Below are positions 13,323 through 24,552 of a stretch of DNA of 64,000 bases, one piece after another. This DNA comes from Lolium rigidum (taxonomy: Eukaryota > Streptophyta > Magnoliopsida > Poales > Poaceae). Position numbers and translations under genes: made by a program. Every line of letters starts with the position of its first letter. The first letter of the stretch is position 1. Below the pieces are notes generated by a model. It worked only from the letters and a program-made list of their open reading frames with translations. It was not told the origin of the DNA and searched no databases. The stretch covers positions 346,471,617 through 346,535,616 of the forward strand of contig NC_061513.1 in the NCBI RefSeq assembly GCF_022539505.1, written 5' to 3'.

Positions 13323-13334
13323 TGGTATCAGAGC
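13323..13334 (+). other. Primer binding site of element B (tRNA-Met)
   Basis: TGGTATCAGAGC begins two bases after the 5' LTR end (13320). It is the usual plant retrotransposon site complementary to the 3' end of initiator tRNA-Met, and it fixes the LTR boundary. Confidence 0.92.
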
Positions 13335-13538
13335 AAAAGCTTTGACCTTAGGTTGGAACCTAGTAAATTGGGACCGAACGTTAGGAGTCAAATAGGACTA
13401 GTAAAGAATTCTCTAAAAATATGGTGAATATTCAATTGAGAATACAACAATCATATCTTTTAGTGCGATAATTCTTTATTATCTCTATTATGATGCATTA
13501 TTACTAATCTTATATTCTTTCTATTTCTACAGCCAACA

Positions 13539-14417
13539 ATGGCAAGTTCACATCCGGGACGAAACGTGAAAGTGATGGATTCAACACTGAGTGAATATGA
13601 AGGAGGACTCGCAGATATTCTTCGTGCCATGTTACTTGAATTTGGGTGTGATCCCCAGATCCAAGTAAAGAAATACATGTACTACGATGGTACTGTATTG
13701 GCAAAGTGTAGGGTAGGGCTGCGACTTCCCGAATCTTTGGGAATGAGCGTAGTAATGCCAACGAGTGAAGCCGGAACTATCAACACAGCCTACCATATAG
13801 CCGTTATGAGAGCCATCACCGATATTCGGGAGCATAAGACGAAAGAGCTTATGGGTTCCGAATTCACCCACATTCCTCATATGGAGGAGGAAGATGATCC
13901 CATGCGCAACCACTTCAAATATGCAAAACGCAAACCAGTAGAAGCTACAAAATACATGGACAATAGCCGCAACTTACTATCATTGTTCTTTCAGTTGAAC
14001 CGTCATTTGACGGGAGCAATTGATACAATGCTAGAGGAGTTCACTGAACCCAAGGAGGAGACCAAGGGGAAGGAAACCATGGAGGATGTGGTTCACACAC
14101 CAGTTTATTCAGCTGGTGACTACATTAGTATTGATCCTCTTGAGCGTGAAACTACACCCGTTACACCTGGGAACTATCTCAGTAGTTCCTATAGGGGATA
14201 TGAGGGTGGAGAGGAATCCGGAAACAATCAGCGTTTCGAGACTCCTATAGAAAACTCCACAGGTTGGCGTTGGGGGTCTGATACTGGAACTCATATTACT
14301 TCAGTGTATTATGACGGAGAGATGAATGAGGACGCCACAACCCAGAACCAGAGTTATCCGTGGAATGGAGAAGAAGTTGGAGGGTATCCGACACAGGTTG
14401 AGTCGGATACGAATGTT
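13539..14417 (+). pseudogene. Extra ORF upstream of gag in element B, 5' part
   Basis: An open frame starts at ATG 13539 and runs 293 codons up to the target site of Copia D. It resumes in the same frame at 23206 and stops at 23407-23409, giving about 360 codons before D inserted. I recognise no family. The N-terminal ~130 residues look globular (DILRAMLLEFGCDPQIQVKK, then a run with Tyr and Gly). The middle has a KRKPVEATKY segment and a hydrophobic LLSLFFQLNR stretch, and the rest is acidic and Ser/Thr/Gly-rich. It precedes gag (23713) by ~300 bp on the same strand. Some plant Gypsy lineages carry an ORF before gag; whether this one is related is unknown. It is now broken only by D. Confidence 0.7.
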
Positions 14418-14422
14418 GGAAA

Positions 14423-16201
14423 TGTAGGATAACGTTGCATAGAAAACAAAAAAATTCCTACCGCGAACACGTAATCCAAGCCAAGATGCAATCTAGAAGA
14501 CGGTAGCAACGAGGGGTTTATCGAGTCTCACCCTTGAAGAGATTCCAAAGCCTACAAGATGAGGCTCTTGTTGCTGCGGTAGAAGTTCACTTGCCGCTTG
14601 CAAAAGCGCGTAGAAGATCTTGATCACCGGCGCCACGAACGGGCAGCACCTCTGTACTCGGTCACACGTTCGGTTGTTGATGAAGACGACGTCCACCTAC
14701 CCGTTCCAGCGGGCAGCGGAAGTAGTAGCTCCTCTTGAATCCAACAGCACGACGGCGTGGTGTCGGTGGTGGTGGAGAAATCCGGCGGAGCTTCGCTTAA
14801 GCGTGCGGGATGTGGTGGAGGAGAGAGGCCGCTAGGGTTTGGGGAGAGGGGGCGCCGGCCACTATAGGGGTGCGGCCACCTTGTGGTTCTTGGGTGGCCG
14901 GCCCCTCCCCTTGGCCCCTCATTATATAGGTGGAAGCCCCAAGTGTTGGACTACAAGTCTCCGAATAAGACCCGAACCCAAAACCTTCCATATGATAGGG
15001 AAACCTACCCAAGCTAGGACTCCCACTAGAGGTGGGAGTTCCACCTTCCATGGAGGGGTGGCCGGCCCCCTTGGGGGAGTCCACTTGGGACTCCTCCCCC
15101 TCTAGGGTTGGCCGGCCATGGAGGTGGAGTCCCTCCGGGACTCCACCTTCCTTGGTGGTTTCTTCCGGACTTTTCTAGAACCTTCTAGAACCTTCCATAG
15201 AACCTTCCGCATCATTTTAAATCACATAAAATGACATCCTATATATGAATCTTATTCTCCGGACCATTCCGGAACTCCTCGTGATGTCCGGGATCTCATC
15301 CGGGACTCCGAACAAATATTCGAACTCCATTCCATATTCAAGTTCTACCATTTCAACATCCAACTTTAAGTGTGTCACCCTACGGTTCGCGAACTATGCG
15401 GACATGGTTGAGTACTCACTCCGACCAATAACCAATAGTGGGATGCTGGAGATCCATAATGGCTCCCACATATTCAACGATGACTTTAGTGATCGAATGA
15501 ACCATTCACATACGATACCAATTCCCTTTGTCACGCGATATTTTACTTGTCCGAGGTTTGATCTTCGGTATCACTCTATACCTTGTTCAACCTCGTCTCC
15601 GACAAGTACTCTTTACTCGTACCGTGGTATGTGGTCTCTTATGAACTTATTCATATGCTTGCAAGACATTAGACGACATTTCACCGAGAGGGCCCAGAGT
15701 ATATCTATCCGTCATCGGGATGGACAAATCCCATTGTTGATCCATATGCCTCAACTCATACTTTCCGGATACTTAATCCCACTTTTATAACCACCCATTT
15801 ACGCAGTGGCGTTTGGTGTAATCAAAGTACCTTTCCGGTATAAGTGATTTACATGATCTCATGGTCATAAGGATTAGGTAACTATGTATCGAAAGCTTAT
15901 AGCAAATAACTTAATGACGAGATCGTATGCTACGCTTAATTGGGTGTGTCCATTACATCATTCATACAATGATATAACCTTGTTATTAATAACATCCAAT
16001 GTTCATGATTATGAAACTAATCATCCATTAATCAACAAGCTAGTTAAGAGGCATACTAGGGACTCTTTGTTTGTCTACATATCACACATGTACTAATGTT
16101 TCGGTTAATACAATTATAGCATGATATATAAACATTTATCATAAACATAAAGATATAAATAATAACCACTTTATTATTGCCTCTAGGGCATATCTCCTTC
16201 A
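14423..16201 (-). repeat. Element D 3' LTR
   Basis: 1779 bp, TG...CA ends on the minus strand: the first bases TGAAGGAG are the complement of 16194-16201 and the last, CCTACA, of 14423-14428. A TATA-like TATATAAT lies at 14921-14928 (minus). Frames at 14620-15790 on the plus strand recur in the other LTR and are not genes. Confidence 0.92.
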
Positions 16202-16214
16202 GTCTCCCACTTGC
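16202..16214 (-). other. Polypurine tract of element D
   Basis: GCAAGTGGGAGAC on the minus strand lies immediately before the 3' LTR start and would prime plus-strand synthesis. Confidence 0.8.
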
Positions 16215-16234
16215 ACTAGAGTCAATAATCTAGA

Positions 16235-16807
16235 TTACATTGTAATATACCTAACACCCATGGCATTCCGGTGTTGGTCATGCTTTGCCCTAGGGAGAGC
16301 TTTAGTCAACGGATCTGCTACATTCGGATCGGTGTGTACTTTGCAAATCTTTACTTCTCCATCTTCGATGTACTCGCGAATCGAGTGGTAACGCAGCTTG
16401 ATATGCTTCAGCCTCTTGTGTGACCTTGGCTCTTGTGCATTGGCGATGGCACCCATGTTATCACAGTATATGATTAATGGGTCCAATGCACTAGGAACCA
16501 CACCAAGCTCTACAATGAACCTCTTCATCCATACCGCTTCTGATGAAGCCTCTGAAGCCGCTATGTACACTGATTCTGTTGAAGACTTCACCACCGTGCA
16601 CTGCTTCGAGCTTGCCCAGCTTACTGCAGCACCATTCAATATAAACAAGTACCCAGACTGTGACTTAGAGTCATCAGGATCAGTGTTCCAACTTGCATCG
16701 GTGTAACCACTTACAACGAGCTCTTGGTCACCTCCATAACAAAGAAACATATCCTTAGTTCTTTTCAAGTACTTCGGGATATTCTTGACCGCTGTCCAGT
16801 GTTCCAT
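16235..16807 (-). pseudogene. Copia D RNase H domain
   Basis: A 190-residue frame with typical Copia RNase H features: a GYTDASW start (first acidic residue), SSTESVYIAAS (catalytic Glu), CDNMGAIA (third acidic residue) and a closing KHIKLRYHSIRE segment. It would degrade RNA in RNA/DNA hybrids during reverse transcription. It is the C-terminal end of the polyprotein and stops just before the PPT. It is separated by frameshift and stop from the RT segment at 16966, so it is not functional as part of an intact polyprotein. Confidence 0.88.
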
Positions 16808-16965
16808 TCCTGGATCACTTTGATATCTCGCTAGTCAAACTAACGAAGCATGTGCTATATCCGGTCTAGTACATAGCATGGCATACATGATAGATCCTAC
16901 TCGCCGAGGCATAGGGGATATTACTCATCCTTTCTCTTTCTTCTGCCGTAGCCGGTCCTTGAGTC

Positions 16966-17721
16966 TTACTCAAGACCTTGCACTGGTAACATAGGTAAGA
17001 ACCCTTTCTTACTTTCGTCCATTCTAAACTTCTTTAGAATCCTGTCCAGGTATGTACTCTGTGATAGCCCTATTAGGCGTCTTGATCTATCTCTATAAAT
17101 CTTGATGCCTAATATATATGATGCTTCACCAAGGTCTTTCATTGAAAAACTATTATTCAAATAACCTTTTACACTGCTTAATAGTTCTATATCATTCCCG
17201 ATCAATAATATGTCATCTACATATAATATCGGGAATGCTACGAGAGATCCCACTCACTTTCTTGTAAATACAGGCCTCTCCATGACACTCTGTATAAACC
17301 CGAAGTCTTTGATCACCTTATCAAAGCGTCGGTTCCAACTTCTTGATGCTTGCTTCAGTCCATAGATTGAACGCTGAAGTTTGCATACTTTGCCAGCATT
17401 TTTAGGATCGACAAAACCTTTGGGTTGTACCATATACAACTCTTCCTTAATGTCTCTATTAAGGAACGCCGTTTTGACATCCATCTGCCAAATCTCATAA
17501 TCGAAAAATGCAGCTATTGCTAACAAAATCCTCACAGATTTTAGCTTCGCTACAGGTGAGAAAGTCTCATCGTAGTCAACTCCTTGAATTTGTCGGAAAC
17601 CCTTTGCGACAAGTCGAGCTTTATAGACGAGTAATATTACCATCGGCATCTGTTTTTCTCTTGAAGATCCATTTATTCTTGACGGCCTTTCGGCTATCAG
17701 TGTAAGTCTACCAAAGTCCAT
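16966..17721 (-). pseudogene. Copia D reverse transcriptase
   Basis: Two minus-strand frames (17254-17721, then 16966-17253). The first has the YKARLVAKGFRQ and IWQMDVKTAFLN motifs of Copia RTs and a YGLKQASRSWN segment. The second has the LYVDDILLIG catalytic loop (YVDD). A frame change near 17254 separates them, and part of the C-terminal thumb is lost before RNase H. The enzyme copies element RNA into DNA in virus-like particles. Confidence in identity is high; it is inactive. Confidence 0.9.
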
Positions 17722-18635
17722 ACTTTGTTATCATACATGGATCCCATTTCGGATTTCATGGCTTCTTGCCATTTGTTGGAATCAGGGCTCATCATCGCTT
17801 CTTCATACGTCGCAGGGTCCTCATCATTGTTGTCCACAATCATGACATTTAGACAAGGATCATACCAATCGGGAGTGGCACGTTCCCTTGTCGATCTGCG
17901 AGGTTCAGTAGTTTCCTCGTTCGAAGTTTCATGATCATTATCATTAGCTTCCTCTGTTGCCGGTGTAGGCGGTACAGGTACAACTTCCAGTACTGCGCTA
18001 CTCTAATCAACGAGTATGGATTCATCAATCTCATCGAGTTCTACTTTTCTTCCAGTCACTTCTTTAGTGAGAAATTCTTTCTCAAGAAAGATTCCGTTCT
18101 TAGCAACAAAGATTTTGCCTTCGGATCTGTGATAGAAGGTGTACCCTATAGTTTCCTTAGGGTATCCTATGAAGACGCATTTCTCCGCTTTGGGTTCTAG
18201 CTTGTCCGGTTGTAACTTCTTTACATAGGCTTCACAACCCCAAACTTTCAGGAACGACAGCTTAGGTTTCTTATTAAACCATAATTCATACGGTGTCGTT
18301 TCTACGGATTTTGATGGTGCTCTATTTAAAGTGAATGCGGCTGTCTCTAATGCATAACTCCAAAATGATTACGGCAAATCAGTAAGAGACATCATAGAAC
18401 GAACCATATCTAAGAGAGTTCGATTACGATGTTCGGACACACCGTTTCGTTGTGGTGTTCCCGGCGGTGTCAATTGTGAAAGTATTCCGCATTTCTTTAA
18501 ATGCATGCCAAACTCATAACTCATATATTCACCTCCACGATCAGATCGTAGAAATTTAATCTTCTTGTTACGTTGATTTTCTACTTCACTTTGGAATTCC
18601 TTAAACTTCTCGAAAGTTTCGGATTTATGTTTCAT
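17722..18635 (-). pseudogene. Copia D integrase core and integrase-RT linker, decayed
   Basis: 18369-18635 encodes KIKFLRSDRGGEYMS (catalytic Asp region) and PQRNGVSEHRNRTLLDMVRS (catalytic Glu region) of a Copia integrase. 17722-18368 is the low-similarity linker, with a short frame at 17849-18034 and many stops. The amino-terminal part is in the next frame upstream (18632-19492). The product would insert the DNA copy into chromosomes. Broken by a frameshift at about 18632. Confidence 0.85.
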
Positions 18636-19492
18636 GAAATAGATATACCCATATCTACTCGGATCATCTCGTGAAGGTTAGAACATAACGATAACCACCG
18701 CGCGATGCTACGCTCATTGGTCCGCACACATCGGTATGTATGATTTCCAATAAGTCGGTAGCTCGCTCCATCATACCGAGAAAATGGAGTCTTAGTCATT
18801 TTACCCATTAGACATGCTTCGCATCTATCAAGTGACTCAAAGTCAAGTGATTCAAGTAATCCATCAGTATGGAGTTTCTTCATGCGTTTCACTCCGATAT
18901 GACCAAGACGACAGTGACACATATAAGTAGAATTATCATTCAATTTAATTCGCTTAGCATCAACGTTATGTATATGCGTACCACTACTATCGAGATCTAA
19001 CAGAAATAAGCCATTCTTTTCTGGTGCTCGACCATAAAAGATATTATTCATAAAAATAGAACAACCATTATTCTCAGACTTGAATGAATAACCGTCTTGC
19101 ATTAAACAAGATCCAGATATAATGTTCATGCTCAACGCGGGTACAAAATAACAATTATTTAGGCTTAAAACTAATCCCGAGGGTAGATGTAGAGGAAGTG
19201 TGCCGACTGCAATCACATTGACCTTGGATCCGTTTCCAACGCGCATCGTCACTTCATCTTTCAGTAGTCTTCGTTTATTCTTTAGTTCCTGTTTCGAGTT
19301 ACATATATGAGCAACCGAACCAGTATCAAATACCCGTGTACTAGAACGAGAACCAGTGAGATAAACATCTATAACATGTATATCGGATATACCTTCTTTC
19401 TTCTTCTTGACAAGGCCGCTCTTCGGATCAGCCGGATACTTGGAGCAATTACGCTTCCAGGTGTCCCTTTTCCTTGCGATAATAGCACTCAA
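18632..19492 (-). pseudogene. Copia D protease and pre-integrase zinc segment
   Basis: 286 codons. Near the start a remnant zinc-knuckle end (WKRNCSKY) is followed by an aspartic protease motif VFDTGSVAHIC. Near residues 190-235 lies the GAG-pre-integrase segment (CRLGHIGVKRMKKLH, then CEACLMGKMTK) with its His-Cys zinc ligands. The first knuckle cysteines lie out of frame, so a frameshift at ~19490 separates this part from gag. The final ~45 residues are out of frame relative to the true integrase and are not meaningful. Confidence 0.85.
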
Positions 19493-20247
19493 GCATCGGG
19501 CTTAGGGCCGTTCTTAGGTTTCATAGGAGGCGTGGCAGCTTTCTTGCCACCCTTCTTGAATTTTCCCTTAGACTTGCCCTGTTTCTTGAAACCGGTGGTC
19601 TTCTTGACCATCAACACTTGGTGCTCTTTCTTGATCTCAATCTCAGCAGCTTTTAGCATGCCAAAGAGTTCGAGTAACTCCTTGTTCATGTTCCGCATAT
19701 TGTAGTTCATCACAAAGTTCTTGTAACTTGGTGGCGGTGATTGAAGGACACGATTAATCCCCAGTCTGTTAGGAATCACTATTCCCAAGTCACTGAGTTT
19801 CTTCGCATGCCCGGTCATGGCGAGCATGTGCTCACTAACGGAGCTGCCTTCTTCCATCATGCAGCTAAAGAATTGTTTCGATCTTCATAGCATTCCACGG
19901 CTGCATGAGTCTCAAAAATAGCTTTCAGCTCTTTCATCAACTCATGAGGATCGTGGTGCTCAAAACGTTTTTGAAGATCGGATTCTAGACTGCACAGGAT
20001 GGCACACTGAACTTGAGAGTACCGAATTTTCCGAGTCTCGTAAACAGCTTTTACTTCATCGGTTTCGGCTTCGAGGAGGGTCACCTAGCGGTGCATCAAG
20101 CACATATTGCAGATTTCCGCCAGAGAGGAAGATCCTCACATGACGGAACCAGTCGGTGAAGTTGCTACCGTTGCTCTTAAGTTTTTCTTTCTCTAGGAAC
20201 TGGTTAAAATTGATTGGGGACGCCATCTCTACAACATATATTTGCAA
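19489..20247 (-). pseudogene. Copia D gag
   Basis: Three overlapping minus-strand frames (20056-20247, 19857-20084, 19489-19860). The start at about 20226 reads MASPINFNQFLEKEKL, followed by a GSNFTDWFRHVRIFL segment typical of Copia gag. The middle has QVQCAILCSLESDLQ, and the end is Lys-rich before the zinc knuckle. Gag forms the particle that packages the RNA. At least two frameshifts break it, near 20070 and 19858. Confidence 0.85.
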
Positions 20248-21410
20248 AAGTTTAGACTAAGTTTATGACAAATTGAGTTCAAATTTTAATTCAACATAAT
20301 TAAAAATCTAGGTGAACTCCCACTCAAAACAATATCCCTCGCATTGTCTTAGTGATCACACGAACCAAATCCACCGCACCTAAGTCCGATCATCACGAGA
20401 CAAGGTGTGATTTCAATGGCGAACACTCAAAGTGTTCATCATATCAACCATATGATTCATGCTCTACCTTTCGGTATCACGTGTTCCGAGACCATGTCTG
20501 TACATGCTAGGCTCGTCAAGGCCACCTTAGTATCCGCATGTGCAAAACTGTCTTGCACCCGTTGTATGTACTTATTGATTCTATCACACCCGATCATCAC
20601 GAGATGCTTCGAACCGACAAGACTTGGTAACGGTGCTACTAAGGATGAACACTTTATTATCTTGAGATTTTAGTGAGGGATCATCTTATAATGCTACCGT
20701 CGCGATCTAAGCAAAATAAGATGCATAAAAGGATTAACATCACATGCCGTTCATATGTGATATGATATGGCCCTTTTGTCTTTGCGCCTTTGATCTTCAT
20801 CTCCAAAGCACGGATATGATCTCCATCATCTTCGGGCATGATCTCCATCATCGTCGGCGTAGCGTCAAGGTCAATGGCGCCGTCTTCATGATTGTCCTCC
20901 ATGTAGCAACTATTACAACTACTTTGAAATACTACTCAACATGAAATTTAAAGACAACCATAAGGCTCCTGCCGGTTGCCACAATACAATAATGATCATC
21001 TCATACATATTCATCATCACAATATGGCCATATCACATCACCAAACCCTGCAAAAACAAGTTAGACGTCTCTAACTTGGTTTGCATATTTTACGTGGTTT
21101 AGGGTTTTCGAGAGAGATCTAATCTACCTACGAACATGAACCACAACGTTGATACTAATGTTTTCAATAGAAGAGTAAATTGAATCTTCACTATAGTAGG
21201 AGAGACAGACACCCGCAAAGCCTCTTATGCAATACAAGTTGCATGTCGAACGAGGAACAAGTCTCATGAACGCGGTCATGTAAAGTTAGTCCGAGCCGCT
21301 TCATCCCACTATGCCACAAAGATGCAAAGTACTCAAACTAAAGATAACAAGAGCATCAATGCCCACAAAACCATTGTGTTCTACTCGTGCAACCATCTAT
21401 GCATAGACAC
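20248..21410 (-). other. Copia D 5' leader
   Basis: About 1.2 kb of non-coding leader between PBS and gag. The plus-strand frames here (20407-20944) have no protein features. I see no splice or packaging motif that I can name. Confidence 0.7.
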
Positions 21411-21423
21411 GGCTGCGATACCA
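21411..21423 (-). other. Primer binding site of element D
   Basis: TGGTATCGCAGCC on the minus strand lies next to the 5' LTR end. It is a variant of the tRNA-Met complementary site used by Triticeae Copia elements. Confidence 0.85.
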
Positions 21424-21424
21424 C

Positions 21425-23205
21425 CGTAGGATAACGTTGCATAGAAAACAAAAATTTTCCTACCGCGAACACGCAATCCAAGCCAAGATGCAATCTAGAA
21501 GACGGTAGCAACGAGGGGTTTATCGAGTCTCACCCTTGAAGAGATTCCAAAGCCTACAAGATGAGGCTCTTGTTGCTGCGGTAGACGTTCACTTGCCGCT
21601 TGCAAAAGCGCGTAGAAGATCTTGATCACCAGCGCCACGAACGGGCAGCACCTCCGTACTCGGTCACACGTTCGATTGTTGATGAAGACGACGTCCACCT
21701 CCCCGTTCCAACGGGCAGCGGAAGTAGTAGCTCCTCTTGAATCTAACAGCACGACGGCGTGGTGTCGGTGGTGGTGGAGAAATCCGGCGGAGCTTCGCTT
21801 AAGTGTGCGGGATGTGGTGGAGGAGAGAGGCCGCTAGGGTTTGGGGAGAGGGGGCGCCGGCCACTATAGGGGTGTGGCCACCTTGTGGTTCTTGGGTGGC
21901 CGGCCCCCTCCCCTTGGCCCCTCATTATATAGGTGGAAGCCCCAAGTGTTGGACTACAAGTCTACGAATAAAACCCGAACCCAAAACCTTCCATATGATG
22001 GGGAAACCTACCCAAGCTAGGACTCCCACTAGAGTTGGGAGTTCCACCTTCCATGGAGGGGGTGGCCGGCCCCCCTTGGGGGAGTCCACTTGGGACTCCT
22101 CCCCCTCTAGGGTTGGCCGGCCATGGAGGTGGAGTCCCTCCGGGACTCCACCTTCCTTGGTGGTTTCTTCCGGACTTTTCTAGAACCTTCTAGAACCTTC
22201 CATAGAACCTTCCGCATCATTTTAAATCAGATAAAATGACATCCTATATATGAATCTTATTCTCCGGACCATTCCGGAACTCCTCGTGATGTTCGGGATC
22301 TCATCCGGGACTCCGAACAAATATTCGAACTCCATTCCATATTCAAGTTCTACCATTTCAACATCCAACTTTAAGTGTGTCACCCTACGGTTCGCGAACT
22401 ATGCGGACATGGTTGAGTACTCACTCCGACCAATAACCAATAGTGGGATCTGGAGATCCATAATGGCTCCCACATATTCAACGATGACTTTAGTGATCGA
22501 ATGAACCATTCACATACGATACCAATTCCCTTTGTCATGCGATATTTTACTTGTCCGAGGTTTGATCTTCGGTATCACTCTATACCTTGTTCAACCTCGT
22601 CTCCGACAAGTACTCTTTACTCGTACCGTGGTATGTGGTCTCTTATGAACTTATTCATATGCTTGCAAGACATTAGACGACATTTCACCGAGAGGGCCCA
22701 GAGTATATCTATCCGTCATCGGGATGGACAAATCCCATTGTTGATCCATATGCCTCAACTCATACTTTCCGGATACTCAATCCCACTTTTATAACCACTC
22801 ATTTACGCAGTGTCGTTTGGTGTAATCAAAGTACCTTTCCAGTATAAGTGATTTACATGATCTCATGGTCATAAGGATTAGGTAACTATGTATCGAAAGC
22901 TTATAGCAAATAACTTAATGACGAGATCTTATGCTACGCTTAATTGGGTGTGTCCATTACATTATTCATACAATGATATAACCTTGTTATTAATAACATC
23001 CAATGTTCATGATTATGAAACTAATCATCCATTAATCAACAAGCTAGTTAAGAGGCATACTAGGGACTCTTTGTTTGTCTACATATCACACATGTACTAA
23101 TGTTTCGGTTAATACAATTATAGCATGATATATAAACATTTATCATAAACATAAAGATATAAATAATAACCACTTTATTATTGCCTCTAGGGCATATCTC
23201 CTTCA
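21425..23205 (-). repeat. Element D 5' LTR
   Basis: 1781 bp, nearly identical to 14423-16201. A TATA-like TATATAAT is at 21924-21931 (minus). The last base of the LTR has changed, so it ends CCTACG instead of CCTACA next to the PBS. Plus-strand frames here mirror those in the other LTR and are not genes. Confidence 0.92.
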
Positions 23206-23409
23206 GGAAACACCTATGGTGGAGCTACAGGGGAGTACACCCGATGGGTGGACTATGATGCACTTAATGACCAGTTTGTGAACACTGATTTCTCCCTAGG
23301 ATCATCATCTGATTCTGACTACCAGCCGACGGGGAGACCTTATGTTCCAGGTTCTGTCAGGAGGACGACACGTTCGACCGGATGGAAGCCTGGGATGTAC
23401 CGGGAGTGA
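23206..23409 (+). pseudogene. Extra ORF upstream of gag in element B, 3' part
   Basis: Continues the frame that starts at 13539, beginning in the right copy of the target duplication and ending with TGA at 23407-23409. Sixty-seven codons, rich in Gly, Ser, Tyr and Arg, with an acidic-Ser patch (SSSDSDYQPTG) and a basic end (VRRTTRSTGWK). The Arg-rich end could bind nucleic acid, but this is only a composition-based guess. Confidence 0.65.
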
Positions 23410-23712
23410 AGCACGACTAGAGACCACCAAGGGAGGCGAGACTATAATACACAAGTACCACGTGTATTATATTATGTAATATTTGTAGAAATTTGTACAT
23501 ATACTTCAATAAGTGAGTTTGCATACTCACAACGTCACTGAGTATTGTAATAAGACCACTTAAGTATGTATATACATGGTATATGTTTTGTATGATTTGG
23601 ATTTGCTTCTTGATTTCCATTGCGTGACTAGTTCTGTGCACAAAGTTGAGCTCAGAAAACTTGCGCATGGAGTAATTATGAGTATCATATTGTGTTGCAG
23701 AACTAGGGGGAT

Positions 23713-24552
23713 ATGTCGGGACCGGTAGGAGAGGAGACGGAAGCACAACGCATGGAGCGCGAAGCGAAACAGAAGGAAGAGGCTGATGAAGCAGCCAGGA
23801 ATCAGTTTCCACCACCACCACCACCCATGACGCAGCAGAACTTCGTTCAGTATATGCAGATGATGGAAGAGAGGCAACGTATCACGTTGGAGCAGCAGAA
23901 TAAATTCTTCCAGGAGCTGCTGCAACAGAACCGGGTAGAGAGACCCGAGAATCAGGGAGTCACCTTAGCAGACTTCCAGAACACCAAGCCTATATCCTTT
24001 GCATACGCGCCCGAACCAATGGACGCGGAAGACTGGCTTATGGACACTGAGAGAAAACTCAACACTGTTGGTTGCAACGACCAGGAGAAGGTCCGTTATG
24101 CTACACACTTGTTGTGTGGACCTGCCGCATCATGGTGGGACAACATCGTAGCCGTTTATCCGGCTGGAAAAGTGTTTACCTGGGAGGAGTTTGCGAGGAA
24201 TTTCAGGGAATCCAATGTCCCTGAAAGCATTGTGGAACTGAAGCGTCGAGAATTCGAAAGTCTCGAGCAGAAGGATAAGGCCATCCTGACTTATGTCAGG
24301 GAATTCTCAAAGCTGTCCCGGTACGCTGTTGAAGAAGTCAACACCAAGGACAAGAAAAAGAAGAGGTTCTTAAGGGGATTAAGTCCCCAGTTCAAGGTAC
24401 ATCTCCGAATGATGAGAGCGACGGAATTCCAAGAGTTGGTGGATGCAGCCATCACTCTTGAAGATGACTTCAAACAGTTGCAGGAGGAGAAGAGGAAAAG
24501 GCCAAGTTTGAGCCTAAGAGGTTTTCCAATAACAAGCCCAATTCTAGCTTGA
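23713..24552 (+). pseudogene. Element B gag (capsid part)
   Basis: 279 codons from ATG 23713. The N-terminus is charged, then a six-proline run (about residues 33-38) and a Gln-rich helix-like part. From about residue 95 to 260 it matches the Retrotrans_gag domain pattern: DAEDWLMDTERKL, ASWWDNIV, TWEEFARNFRE and RRFESL-like repeats. The zinc knuckles are in the next frame (24549 on), so one base has probably been lost near 24500, just after the EEKRK stretch. The change lies in an A/G-rich run; I read it as decay, not as programmed frameshifting, since related elements usually keep gag and knuckles in one frame. Confidence 0.88.

Larger units (their letters stand above)
14423..23205 (-). mobile_element. 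Element D: full-length Copia retrotransposon, inverted
   Basis: Flanked by GGAAA duplications (14418-14422 and 23206-23210). On the minus strand it runs 5' LTR (21425-23205), PBS TGGTATCGCAGCC (21411-21423), gag, protease, integrase, RT, RNase H, PPT (16202-16214) and 3' LTR (14423-16201). Integrase before RT is the Copia order. The LTR start TGAAGGAGATATGCCCTAGA and the PBS resemble the Angela/WIS/BARE group of Triticeae (from knowledge, not searched). By eye the LTRs differ at roughly 25-30 sites in 1.78 kb, so the insertion is young. All proteins are broken by frameshifts. Confidence 0.93.

Noticed and set aside
13323..13334. tRNA gene hints (TGGTATCAGAGC; tRNA-Asp-like 3' end at 41092)
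   Set aside because: These are primer binding sites next to LTR ends; no cloverleaf surrounds them.
14620..15790. Plus-strand frames in D's 3' LTR (also at 21622-22794), one of 181 codons
   Set aside because: Antisense to the Copia LTR, and differing in length between the two LTRs because of small indels.
24500..24552. Programmed frameshift between gag and pol of B
   Set aside because: The missing base sits between the capsid and the zinc knuckles, which should be one protein, and other clear frameshifts occur downstream, so decay is simpler.
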